Below the pieces are notes generated by a model. The model ran no database searches and was not told the origin of the DNA. It worked only from the letters and a program-made list of their open reading frames with translations. Source: Daphnia carinata (Eukaryota; Arthropoda; Branchiopoda; Diplostraca; Daphniidae). Taken from it: a DNA stretch of 64,000 nucleotides. Below, one piece after another: positions 46,896 through 57,817 of the stretch. The translations under genes and the position numbers were made by a program. Numbering within the stretch: position 1 is the stretch's first letter; each line of letters opens with the position of its first letter. Location: contig NC_081334.1 in the NCBI RefSeq assembly GCF_022539665.2, forward strand, positions 2,108,001 through 2,172,000, in the 5' to 3' direction.

Positions 46896-47052
46896 AATAA
46901 AGTTTCCATGTTTCTTTTATCTCTCTAGAGAAACAATCTCAACTCAACAGGAATATTTACAAAATATTCTTGATATTTGTCAAAAACTTGACTAATTTTT
47001 GAAAAATATGTGTATTTTGAAATTAAGCCGATAAGCATCGTTCATAAATAAA
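46896..47052 (+). terminator. Two polyadenylation signals of the ZIP gene
   Basis: AATAAA at 46896-46901, just after the stop codon, and again at 47047-47052. Alternative 3' ends are possible. Confidence 0.55.
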
Positions 47053-47369
47053 AACCTGTAAATAAGTTGTATTTTCATAATGTGAAAATTTGGATTCAGT
47101 TTCAACTAATGATGTTGAATAAAATGAGTGAACAAATATGCGAGATGACTAAGCATAATACGAAGACATCAACTTTCAAGTTCTCGAATGAAGAGTAATG
47201 TGGGCGAAACTCGCTAGGTTGCGCCTTGATGCACGTCAGCGTTTACTGAGAGTGGTAATCAAGAAGACGGTATAGTGAAACTTTCGAACAAGTTCTGGAA
47301 TCTGTCTAAACATTTGATTTTTCAAAGTTTTATTTTGAAATTCATACGAATTGCGGTGATTCTCATAAA

Positions 47370-49696
47370 ATGGCAGAATCGAGTGAACCACAAAAAATTA
47401 GGTTGACTGTGAAAACTCCAAAGGATAAGAAAGATGTTGAAGTCCCAGAAGATGCATCAATCAAAGAGGTAATAAATGAGCCACATTTCTTGAAATTAAT
47501 TATAATAAAGAATTTTGCGTTCGCTTTCGAAGTGTGGTTCAGCTAATAAAGTTTGGTTCAATTTCAGCTGAAAGAAATAGTGGCAGAAAAGTTTGGTGCA
47601 ACTTCTGAACAGGTGTGCCTTATCTTTGCTGGAAAAATTCTTAAAGACCAGGAGACTCTGAAAGGACACAACCTTAAAGATGGACTGACAGTTCATCTTG
47701 TGATTAAATCTGGAAATAGAAACAGGGCCTCACAAGACACAACTAGTAATGCTACGTCTAATACAACATCCCAGCCGTCTGCAACTCCTAGCAGACCCGC
47801 AGAGCCAAGTTCTTCATCACCTTTTGGGATTGGTGGGTTAGGTGGACTTGCAGGTTTTTATTTATAATGATAAGTTTTGCTTAGTATATCTTTAATTCAA
47901 GATTTTTGTTTCTGTAGGGTTGTCAAATATGGGGATGGGTTCAGGGAACTTCATGGAAATGCAACAGAATATGCAAAGAGAATTACTTTCTAACCCGGAT
48001 ACATTACGCCAAATGATGGACAATCCACTCGTTCAGTCACTCATGAGCAATCCAGATTACATGAGACAAATCTTGACATCTAACCCGCAAATGCAGCATT
48101 TACTAGAGGTAGATAGGGGAATTTGCTAATTTTGCATACACTTATTAAAAGTTATGTTTGATGGTAGCGCCACCCAGAAATCAACCATGTCATGAACAAT
48201 CCAGAGTTGTTGAGACAAACCATGGAAATTGCAAGAAATCCAGCAATGCTTCAAGAACTAATGCGTAGCCAAGATCGAGCACTTTCAAACTTGGAATCAA
48301 TACCTGGGGGTTACAGTGCACTCCAGAGGATGTACCGCGACATTCAGGTTGTTGAAAAATTTATTGTTTAGTGGAACTTGAACGAGTAATGGATTTTCCA
48401 TATCTGCATTAACAGGAGCCTATGTATAATGCTGCTCAAGAACAGTTTGGTGGCAATCCCTTTGCCGCTTTAGTAAATAACGCCGGCTCTGTTGCTGGAT
48501 CGGCTAATCCTCAGGCAGGACAAGAGAACCGTGCTCCATTACCAAACCCCTGGTCTGGACTATCACCAACTCAGTTTGTTGAATGCCAATGCCATTTGAC
48601 ATCAGTTTAATGAATAGTACGTTTTAATGTAATTTAAATAGGTCCAGTGGAAGTAGTTCTGAGGCAAGAACTACTGGTGAAAATCGCAGTACGACCACTC
48701 CCTCTACCCAGGGGATGCCGGGCATGACAGGGATGATGAATTCACCAGGAATGCAGTCTCTAATGCAGCAGATTGTAGATAATCCGCAATTAATGCAAAG
48801 TATGATGAATGCCCCTTATGTCCAAAGTATGTTCCAACAAATGGGTTCAAATCCAGAACTAGCTGAACAGATGATTCTCAACAATCCCCTCTTTGCGAGT
48901 AAGATTTTTCTGTTTCTTATTTGCAATTACATGTTTTAAATTGCGAGTTTATCGTCCAACTAGGCAATCCAGCTATGCAAGAACAAATGAGATCAATGCT
49001 ACCAACATTCATGGCTCAGCTCAACAACCCTGAAATCCAAAGTTTAGTTACAAATCCACAGGCTATGTCGGCGATGATGCAAATTCAGCAAGGAATGGAA
49101 CAATTACGACAAGTGGCCCCATCGTTTGCAACTACGTAAACTGTTTTGGATTATCGTGATTAAATAATTTAATATAATATTTCTATAATTTTAGGCTTGG
49201 TCTTGGTACACTTCCTCCGCCTTTGAATCCTGCTACGAGCACCGTGCCAACTTCTTCGCCTACAACGTCGACAACATCGCCTCCTCCACCCACAACTACC
49301 CAACCCAGTTCTGATGCGTTTAGCAACATGATGGCAAGCATGGTAAGGACATGACAAATAGCATTTTGTTTATCGACAATAACTAATAGAGCCGTTTGCT
49401 TTTCAAATGGTTAGCTCACTTCCCTAGCTGGGCAAGGTGGAATGGGAGGTGGAATTGGGGGCATGGGTGGCTCCACCCAACCACCCGAGGAGAGATACCG
49501 TTCTCAGTTGGAACAGTTAGCGGCTATGGGATTTATTAATCGGGATGCTAACCTTCAAGGTAATTTTAACATTAAAGCTTTCACCGTTTGTTGAATATTC
49601 TGAGTTGAATCACGTTATTTTTCAGCCTTGATCGCTACCTTCGGCGATGTCAACGCTGCTGTGGAAAGATTACTGCAGAACCGCCCCATGATTTGA
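47370..49696 (+). CDS. UBQLN: Ubiquilin
   Basis: Shuttle factor linking ubiquitinated proteins to the proteasome, with chaperone activity for membrane-protein precursors. Exons: 47370-47468, 47568-47853, 47918-48108, 48168-48347, 48416 to about 48573, 48642-48898, 48964-49135, 49195-49342, 49415-49559, 49626-49696; about 568 residues. An N-terminal UBL ([16 protein letters not shown] ... [10 protein letters not shown]) is followed by STI1 repeats rich in Met, Gln and Asn ([33 protein letters not shown]), a Thr/Pro-rich linker and a C-terminal UBA ([15 protein letters not shown]). The donor of exon 5 is weak and its exact position is uncertain. Confidence 0.95.
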
Positions 49697-50258
49697 ATGT
49701 CGTCAGATGAAACTTTGTGTTCTTCTTTATTATTACTTTTTTCCTTACCACTCTTGCCATTCTATTCTTCTTACCTAGACAATTCCTTTCTAATTCTTTT
49801 TGGGTTGATTGTGGATACGGTTCCCCGTTCTTGTCGATTCCAACCGCATTACGTTGAAGACTGTTTACAAGGTACTTTTTCTTGTAGTCAGACGGGTTGT
49901 AACAATGATTTCTTTATCTTACACCTCTCGTCCTAACCACTTTAAGTTTCCCCTCTCCAGCTCCTCAAGGTGTTTCCAGACACATTTCCAATCCTATCAC
50001 TTCTCCCCTCCATTGGTTGTATAATCCCGATGTTAGAATCCATCCAATATATAAATGATCAAAAATTCTTTGTTGGTAAGGTTTTTGTAATTTAGTACTT
50101 AATTTAGGATAGAATTTCAAGTACCCACCGCGCATTCTCGCACTCCAAAAGCAAAAAAAAAAAGGTCGGCGAGAAAAAGCCCGCCGGCAAAACAGATTCC
50201 TCCTTCGTAGAGGTACTTGGATTAACATGTGTACAAGCCTCGATTGGCAGGTATATTA
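49697..50258. other. Convergent 3' region, ubiquilin / dynein intermediate chain
   Basis: A 562-bp interval between two facing stop codons. Open frames here have no recognisable features; it is interpreted as the 3' UTRs of both genes. Confidence 0.5.
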
Positions 50259-53200
50259 CTAGCGTAGAGGGGCAGAAGATGAGGAAGACAAGCTCCCTAA
50301 GCTGCTCGGCGGGGAAGTGGTGCCAGCTAGCTGCGAAATGCTGCTTCCTATTCCGAGGCTAGCACTGGCAGGTCCGCTACTGAGACTGCTCCCTACTCCA
50401 AAATTTAATTTTTCCATATCTTCATCCAACTGATTCTGATGCAACTCTTGGAGAGTGTGAACCAATCGGGTCCATTCATCGGCCCTTGGGACAGCCAGTT
50501 GCTACGATTGTTCAATTGAAGCGTGTTAGATAAACAAGTGACAAGCAAACATGGAGCTCATACCTCTCCAACTTCGTAAACCCAAATTCTTCCATTGTCA
50601 TCACCAACAGTAAGATTCATGCCAGACTGCGTCCACTTGACACGATTGAGGGCGGGATTTCCGTCAACATTAATACTGGTTACTGGTACCTAATCAAGAC
50701 GTACACACTCAATGTCAAAATAGATCAACAAATAGAGGCAGTTTAAAGTAAATACCTCGGTGTCCTGGTTGAGATTCCACACGTCAAGACGGCCCATGCC
50801 GTCAACTGTGGCAAACACAGCCGGGTGGATTGGAGACCAAGCGACATCATAAACATAATCACCATTATCTTCAAACGAATACAATGGTTTGTTTTCCTGT
50901 TGCGTCGAATGAATACAGTTGCTTAGTAATGTGATTCATGATGAATAGAAACACAAATTCTCACCTTAAGACTCCAAAGCTTGACAGTCCAATCAACCGA
51001 AGATGTGAGGAAAAGATGCGAAAAATCGATGGGTCCTTGAGAGTTGTGACAATCCATGCCACGGATTGGTCCTTGGTGTCCCTCGTATGTATCAATGATG
51101 CCGGCACGCGGCCCGTGACGACCGGCTATAAATTGAATAACTCAGTTGATCTCGCCATGGAAATCTAAACCTTTGTTTCATTCTAGTAGTACCCGAATAA
51201 ATGATGCCTTCCTCACTACCAACAATGAAGTTGTTGATGTCGGATTGAGGCTGTGGGAAGGCCATACAGGTGGCCGCAACTGCACGGCTTTGTCGCTGTT
51301 GCAAGTCCAGTGTTTCTTGAGGCTGTGCCAGCATGTCGAGGCTCCAGGAGCACATTTTCCCGTCGGTAGAAATCGAAATCAAACTGTGAGAGTTTTGCGT
51401 TCCGACAACGCTCAAACAATACACTGGATGCTGTAAGAAGAGAAAATATATTATATATATCAATCAAACTATTACTCTATCAGATGTTTTACCGTGTGGG
51501 CCATGGCGGAGAGGGGACTTCGCTGGACAGGTGTCCTCTTCGGGCTGCGGTTATCCCAGAGAACAATTTTTCCGGAATAGGTACCTCCCAAGATTAGGTT
51601 AGGATGGAATCGTGCGAAGCAGCATGAAAGAACGGGAGATTGACAATGAAAGATATACTCGGGTGTGGACTTCTTAAAGCGCGTATTCCAAACGAGACAG
51701 ACGCCATCAGGATCATGCGGTGAATCCTACAACGAACATGGGGTTAAATATCACAATATCCGAGTGTCATAAAATATCATTAGAGCCTTTACTTCGTTGT
51801 TGTGGTATGATGCAACCAGAAGCTCCGGAAACTGAGGTGACCAATCCATGCAAGTCACGCAACGGTTGCGAGACCAACGTTCGTCATAGAAGCAACGGTT
51901 CAAGTGAATCTTGTAGCCAGATCGGTCGTCACTGAAAGACATACACCTTCAATTTGTATCAAGAAGGATTAACGTGAAATAATTGAATTACATGTTGTTG
52001 TCTGTTTCTGATGCTCCTGTATAGTCCATAAATATGTCGACCTGTTCGCTGAGCGCCCGTTCAACAATGCGAGATGACTGGCCGAAAAATCGTTGAAACT
52101 CTTCCGTCATCAGAATCATTTGCTTCTCCTCTTCGCTCAGTTCTCGAGTGGGTTTCATTTGTTGCTGAGATTCCTGCTTGAACGCTGCTTCCTCTACCGA
52201 CGTCATGGCCGGTTTTACATCTAAAAGACTTGCATTGAAGTTTTACAGCATTAAATGTAGTTATCGTAGCGTTTCATTATCACCTTTGACTTGTGGCATT
52301 CCGTGCGGAAGTATGCCAGGTGGCAAAACAGAGTTACGCGAAGCATAGCTGCCATCCATATTTGGTAGTGAACTATCATCTTCTTCCGTTCGATCATAGG
52401 TCAGAACTGAAAAGAAAACAAAAACAAAGCCAAAAAATGAGAGCAGGGATTAAAATAAAATAGCGTGTTATAGTTTTCGAACAGTGAGGTGCCAACAAAA
52501 AAAAAAATAATGAATACGTCAAAGCGACAAAAGAAGTCATGCACTGCGAAAAAAAAATAAATAAAGGAGTCCATCTTGCGATTGTGATGACGGATTGTGA
52601 AGAGGTTACAAGAGTCACGGCAGGCGGATATCGAAAGAGGCAAAAGAGAATGAAACAAGAGAAGTCTTTGGGGGCAGCATCAATCAATAAGGTTGGAATT
52701 AAAGCACTTCAAGCAACTGATCATTCAACGGCAAACTATCTGGCAATATCGCCTTTTTTTTAGTTGATTGTTAGAACGTCCGACTTGAATCTACACGACA
52801 GCCTCGATCAGGGATACCAATCACCAGACGCTGGTCAAAACCAACAACCAACTTTTCGAACTAAATCGACGGAAATAACCGAAATTGAGGAGAAATAAAT
52901 CAAATAAAAGAAAAAAAAAAGTGTTTGGATCGAAAAGACGATGGCGTACATAATAAAAAATCATAGTTGATTTGAACTGGGCGAGGGACCCGTGTCACCT
53001 ACCTGGGAACTCATCATCCCACTCTAAAGCCGGATTGAGGTTATATTCATCTGAAGATACAAAAGTTCAAAAAAGAAATGGTGTCAAAGGTCGGAGAAGG
53101 GGGAGGCCCACCAATCGAGAGACGAGAGAAATATAAAAAAACGGAGAAAAATGGTATTAGGTAAGATTCAATTAAGTTCGCTTCAACATGAAAGCTCTGG

Positions 53201-54551
53201 TATTGAACAGATACTACGTCATTGAAAGTAATCTGCTGATGAACAACCTCAGTCATTCAAGAGATCATTAAGCAATATGGGTACGGCATTGCATGCAGAT
53301 GGCTACCAGGTTAGGACACGTGACCCTCAGAAACTTTGGATCGCATAGGAGCGCTCAATGAACTGTGAAAGGGTATTTCAAATATGTTTAAAACCAAGTC
53401 ATGACGGATGGGAGAATATGACGGCGTCGGAATATGAAAGTAAGAAGCCCGTTATTTGATCACATACGTACAAGTGGCATCGCAAGAAAACGCTAGAAAA
53501 AAAAACAATGAAAAGAATATAAAAAACAAAAACTCACCGTAATAGTCGACTTGGTGGGCTGCTCAAAATATTACATGGAACCAAAAGATACAAATAATAT
53601 ATCACAGATATTCTTTAAAAAAGAAAAATAGTGAGCTTATCTCTATCTTGCGAAGCCAATTGAATACTACTTAAGATTGCGCTTCATGTGGGTATTGTGT
53701 TTTTTGTAGAAAAGAAAAAAAAATGGTTAATTGGAAACGAATTGTTTGTTACCTTTCCGCGCTCTCCATAAATCATGATAGTATCCTTGACACAGAGAGC
53801 AGCAGCAAGGAATGGACAGGGTTACTTAATGTTAAAAATTAACCTTCACTTGTTCTAGCCAACATAAACAGGTTAGGTCAAATAGCCGTACAAGGTTTCC
53901 AATCCAAAATACTGAATTTTACATTTAAAAAAAAAAAAGAAAGGAGCAATCATACCTCCTCTTTCTGGGCTCGCAACTGTTTGGGTCTGCTTGGCATAAG
54001 TGACAATCTCTTTGGGTGGAATGTCAGTCGTTTGGACACTCACTTTGGTTAACTGGGGTTTCTTCCTGCAGTCATTCAGAAAGAAACATGTGAAAAATCG
54101 TAATGGTTTAGAAATATAAGGTTAAAACCTGCTCTTGCGTGCCATTAATGGTGACTGGACTAGGCTGGAATCAGGTGTGGACTGATTACTTGGTTCTTGA
54201 GTGGATGGAACATAAGTTGAGAGCACATCTAATAATTGACAGAAATAGTATTATAATATTGCAATTTATTTAGGTGTACAATGTTCTTGAGATGTTTACC
54301 AGACACAGGTTTTAAACCCTCCCGCTTCAAAAGTTCATCCATGGTTACATTCTGATCACCTTCTCTAAGGACGCGGTGAGAGTTTTCCACCTTTGGAACA
54401 CATGCAATTACATATTCAAGGAAACAGTCAGAACCCAATTATGATGTTTTACCTCTTGTCTTTCTCGTTCTTGTTGCCTTCTTTGTTTTTCCTTCCTCAG
54501 TTCTTCTAGTTTGGCCTTTTTTCTTTCCAATTCAGCCTTTCGGTCTGCCAT
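50259..54551 (-). CDS. DYNC1I: Cytoplasmic dynein 1 intermediate chain
   Basis: Scaffold subunit that links the dynein heavy chain to light chains and dynactin. Exons in transcript order: 54551-54453, 54390-54300, 54228-54129, 54065-53956, [53785-53753 cassette], 53558-53538, 53050-53003, 52406-52284, 52220-51992, 51931-51793, 51726-51493, 51430-51193, 51125-50965, 50896-50756, 50689-50564, 50501-50259; 700 or 711 residues. It has an N-terminal coiled coil for p150Glued ([20 protein letters not shown]), Tctex and LC8 sites ([15 protein letters not shown]), an LC7-binding segment (the [14 protein letters not shown] block) and a C-terminal WD40 propeller. The tail ends in an unusual Ser/Gly-rich run. 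A UTR acceptor at 54560 implies upstream leader exons. Confidence 0.96.
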
Positions 54552-55528
54552 TGTGACACCTAGCACATAAAATGATTTTAAAGTATTGCAATACATACAA
54601 TTTGGGATCTAAATCTAGCTTCTAATTTATCTTTGGTGGTGGGGATGGGTAAAACAAACACGTCAGTACGAAAAAGTATGTTATGCAGCTTGTAGGTATG
54701 GGTGTGCCTGGGCTGGTGTTGGCATAAGTCATAATGCGGTGACAATATATAACAATACGAATTACTGAATTTACGAATGTAATGTAATACTCACAAAGAG
54801 CTTTTGGGATGATATCACAAAAAATAATATTAGAATCTCTGCTACAGAAAAAAAGTCTCAGCTCTCAGCTGTCACCCGTAAAATGGCCGTATGGTGACGA
54901 ATACAACATTGACAGTTCGAGCGGTATATTTCGGGACACGCTGTATTTTGATAGAAATGATTCCATAAATCGCACATTTGTCATTGTTATTCTAGCATAA
55001 CAATAAAACTGAGAACTGCTTTGCTTTCCCTGATAATACCTGTTCGATTTTAACATAAAACATCCAAAAAGAAAACATGGTAAGCCATTCAAAGCTGTTT
55101 AGCTTAGTAGCCCATACCAAAAGAAAAATCTAAAACAAATAAACAAAATTTAAGCCACTATAAATACCAAGGGCGTAGAAACTACATGTTCCTTGAGTTA
55201 CTTGATTTTCGAGTGGAATTTATAATGAAGTTGACGAACCTTCTTTACACAAAGAAACAGTCTTGTCAATAGCTTAGTTTGTATCCGACAATTCCCAGAT
55301 GGTGGATTATAAATTTCCAAAGAAATAACATGGCACGATGCACTTTTCCAGAAATAATTTGTATTGAAAACGCAATCTACATAGTTCCCTTAAGAAATAT
55401 GCGTTTATTGCACAAAATAAATGAGCCTTTGCTAGTTAAAAACAAACAATATTGAGATTCCAAGAGCACAATCGTGACAGGCTGAGCTACGCCATAAAAA
55501 CGAAGCCAAAGATAAAATTTAGAAAAGC

Positions 55529-55546
55529 ATATATATATATATATAT
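55529..55546. repeat. (AT)n microsatellite
   Basis: Perfect AT dinucleotide run of about nine units. Confidence 0.85.
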
Positions 55547-55885
55547 GTATATGAACCTTCTTTTGACGAGAGTTCGAAAGCCAACAACTCTGATAACTAA
55601 ATACCAAAGTGAGTTCATATTGGAGATAGAAAAGCAGATGCGCCCATCGGGCCAACGAAGCAGAAGGAGTATATACGAGTGTCCCAGTCTAAGCATTCCT
55701 GGAGAAGTCACGTAAAAACATCAACCACTAAGACAAAAAAAAAAAAAAAAGAGAAAAAATATTTATGGAATGTCCTGAACATTCTGATCGCTTCTCTGTG
55801 ATCAGCTCGATCGCGACTTTGATGCATCGAGACTTTCCAGTCTTTAACGAAGGCCAGGTTCCATCACGTTATTGCGCACTGTATT

Positions 55886-55904
55886 TATATATATATATAT
55901 ATAT
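55886..55904. repeat. (AT)n microsatellite
   Basis: Perfect AT dinucleotide run of about nine units. Confidence 0.85.
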
Positions 55905-57000
55905 GCGAGAAGGGTATAGATATACATACGGACGGTGGGAATTGTGAAAGCCAAGCTCTTCCGTTTGTCTACATATCTTCTCCCCCCCCCCTCCTTTCTC
56001 TCGCTATGTCTTCGTTGCTCGTTGGTCAAAGTCGTGCAGCATGACTTGTTTCTCTTGTGCGCGAGCGTCTGGCGATGTTTGGGGAAATGCTGGGTATCAT
56101 CTCATCAGCACCGCCCAGGCTTTCAAAACTAAAAATAAACCATTGAAGGCGTATGGGCCTATGCGGATGGTATGTTTACATATACTCTATACGCACAAAC
56201 GGTGTACTGTACATATAACAGTGGGCCCAGTTGGGGCTGCGTGAGAGAACTCTTGGCATACCCTACTGCCTTTTCTTTATGGCACTCTGTTCGTTAATTA
56301 CCTTTCGCTTGAAGACATTTTCAAACGGCGAGTCGCCCTTTTCTTTTTTGTTATTCATCATTTCCCTTCTTGCCTTTTTTTTCCTTTTGAGCATTGAATT
56401 TCACGCTTCGAAAGCAACGGGTTAAACGACACGCCACTTGGCTTTCCAACTAATGAAATTCGTGTTAAGAAACCATATGATTTCATCGGCGGGCGGGATA
56501 TTGCAAAAGAATTAAGAAAATGGCGCATAAAAATCTGAGATTTGAATCTCATTGACGGAAAACAACTGTCTCCTTACGAAACAAACATTTTCGTTTTTCC
56601 TGCTTGCACACACACACATACGCAGACGACTTAAAAAATCTCTCCATACCAATGTAAATGAAGCGGAAGCGGGAGCGGAACACTTCCGGTATAACATGTC
56701 CATCCCGAGATAGGCACAGAAGATGGAAGAGGCATGGAACAGCGGTAGGAGGAAACTGTTGAGCGCTCTACTGGTTACAGAGGAAGAAGATTAGAAAAAA
56801 GAAAGAAAATAAAAAGGGGGGAAAAAAAAAAGAAAAGAGGAAGCTGATGAAATGTCGTCGAGGAATGTGCTCTGTTTCTTTTTCGTTTCCCCCCCCCCCC
56901 TTCTCCTTGTCTACTGTTATTCTCTATGTCACTCCTCCACACCCATTCTAGGTAATCTTCTTTCTTTCTTGCTCCGGTTTTTGAATGAATCTAAAGTTAG

Positions 57001-57270
57001 CTAAGGCTTTAAGCTTTTGCAGCTTCTTTTTCGGCTTGGACCAACGACGTAACAGTCGTCACGACGTCGCGGTGCAGTCTGGTCGATCATCCGGCCGATG
57101 ACTCGTGTCATCCAACCCGCGGTGTGTTGAGCCCAGTTCCGCATTTTCGATCGGACATCGAACATTTCTTCTGGTTTTTCATTCGGCCAAAACCTGTCTC
57201 GAACGCATTGAATTGAACGAATCTCTTCTGGTTTCTTAGTTGTGGCCGACTGCAATCGGAATCGATACAT
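57001..57270 (-). CDS. Uncertain 89-aa minus-strand ORF
   Basis: A continuous frame beginning MYRFRLQSATTKKPEEI, basic, with NWAQHTAGWMTRVIGRMIDQ in the middle. Composition and lack of repeats look protein-like. A second frame near the end reads VTTVTSLVQAEKEAAKA before a stop, so an unseen splice or frameshift is possible. No family is recognised. Confidence 0.3.
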   Translation of the reverse strand: MYRFRLQSATTKKPEEIRSIQCVRDRFWPNEKPEEMFDVRSKMRNWAQHTAGWMTRVIGRMIDQTAPRRRDDCYVVGPSRKRSCKSLKP

Positions 57271-57388
57271 CGTCGGGTAAGTTCCAATCGGAAATTCTAT
57301 TCACTTCGCATGTGACCCGAAATTCTTTTTATGTGATCAAACGCATACGATACGAACGATATACCCAATGGGGTCGTGCCTAATAAGG

Positions 57389-57817
57389 CTATGTAAATGT
57401 GATGCAACAAGAGATCGGTGTATATTTATATGAGAGGTCGGAAAGCACGTGGCTTTCGTACCCGACGATTTTGAACTCGTGATGGCATTCAATCACGAGA
57501 CCGCAACCGTATGCATTCAATCCCGTTTGATTGGTCCTAGCCGGGACGGGGATTAACGTTCCACGCGTGATCCATTCCATGAATTGTTGAAATACATTTT
57601 GTTTATTCCAAAATGTAGGGCAGGATTGTAAAGACAGCACATTAATCACATTTTTTTTTTGTTTTTGTTTTGGGGAATATAATTTGTTTGACCCACCACG
57701 CCCCTGCGGTATAGCAAATGATGGGCCGCGTTTTGTTCGAGGAGGATCTTTAACTTTCACCCTTACATGGAATTCCCCATTCTTTTCAGTTAACCTCTGA
57801 GGTTGGGCCACACACAC
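57389..57817 (-). CDS. Uncertain 142-aa minus-strand ORF
   Basis: An open frame with a basic N-terminal half (LTEKNGEFHVRVKVKDPPRT) and a second part (EWITRGTLIPVPARTNQTG) separated by a Lys/Gln-rich tract from an A/T run. It ends 118 bp upstream of the ORF at 57270 on the same strand. No motif is recognised; it may be noncoding. Confidence 0.2.
   Translation of the reverse strand: MCVAQPQRLTEKNGEFHVRVKVKDPPRTKRGPSFAIPQGRGGSNKLYSPKQKQKKNVINVLSLQSCPTFWNKQNVFQQFMEWITRGTLIPVPARTNQTGLNAYGCGLVIECHHEFKIVGYESHVLSDLSYKYTPISCCITFT

Larger units (their letters stand above)
54600..56990. other. Noncoding upstream region of the dynein gene
   Basis: AT-rich with simple repeats and no exon chain recognised. 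It probably forms part of a 5' UTR intron or upstream region of the dynein intermediate chain gene, because the first coding exon is preceded by a splice acceptor. Confidence 0.45.
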
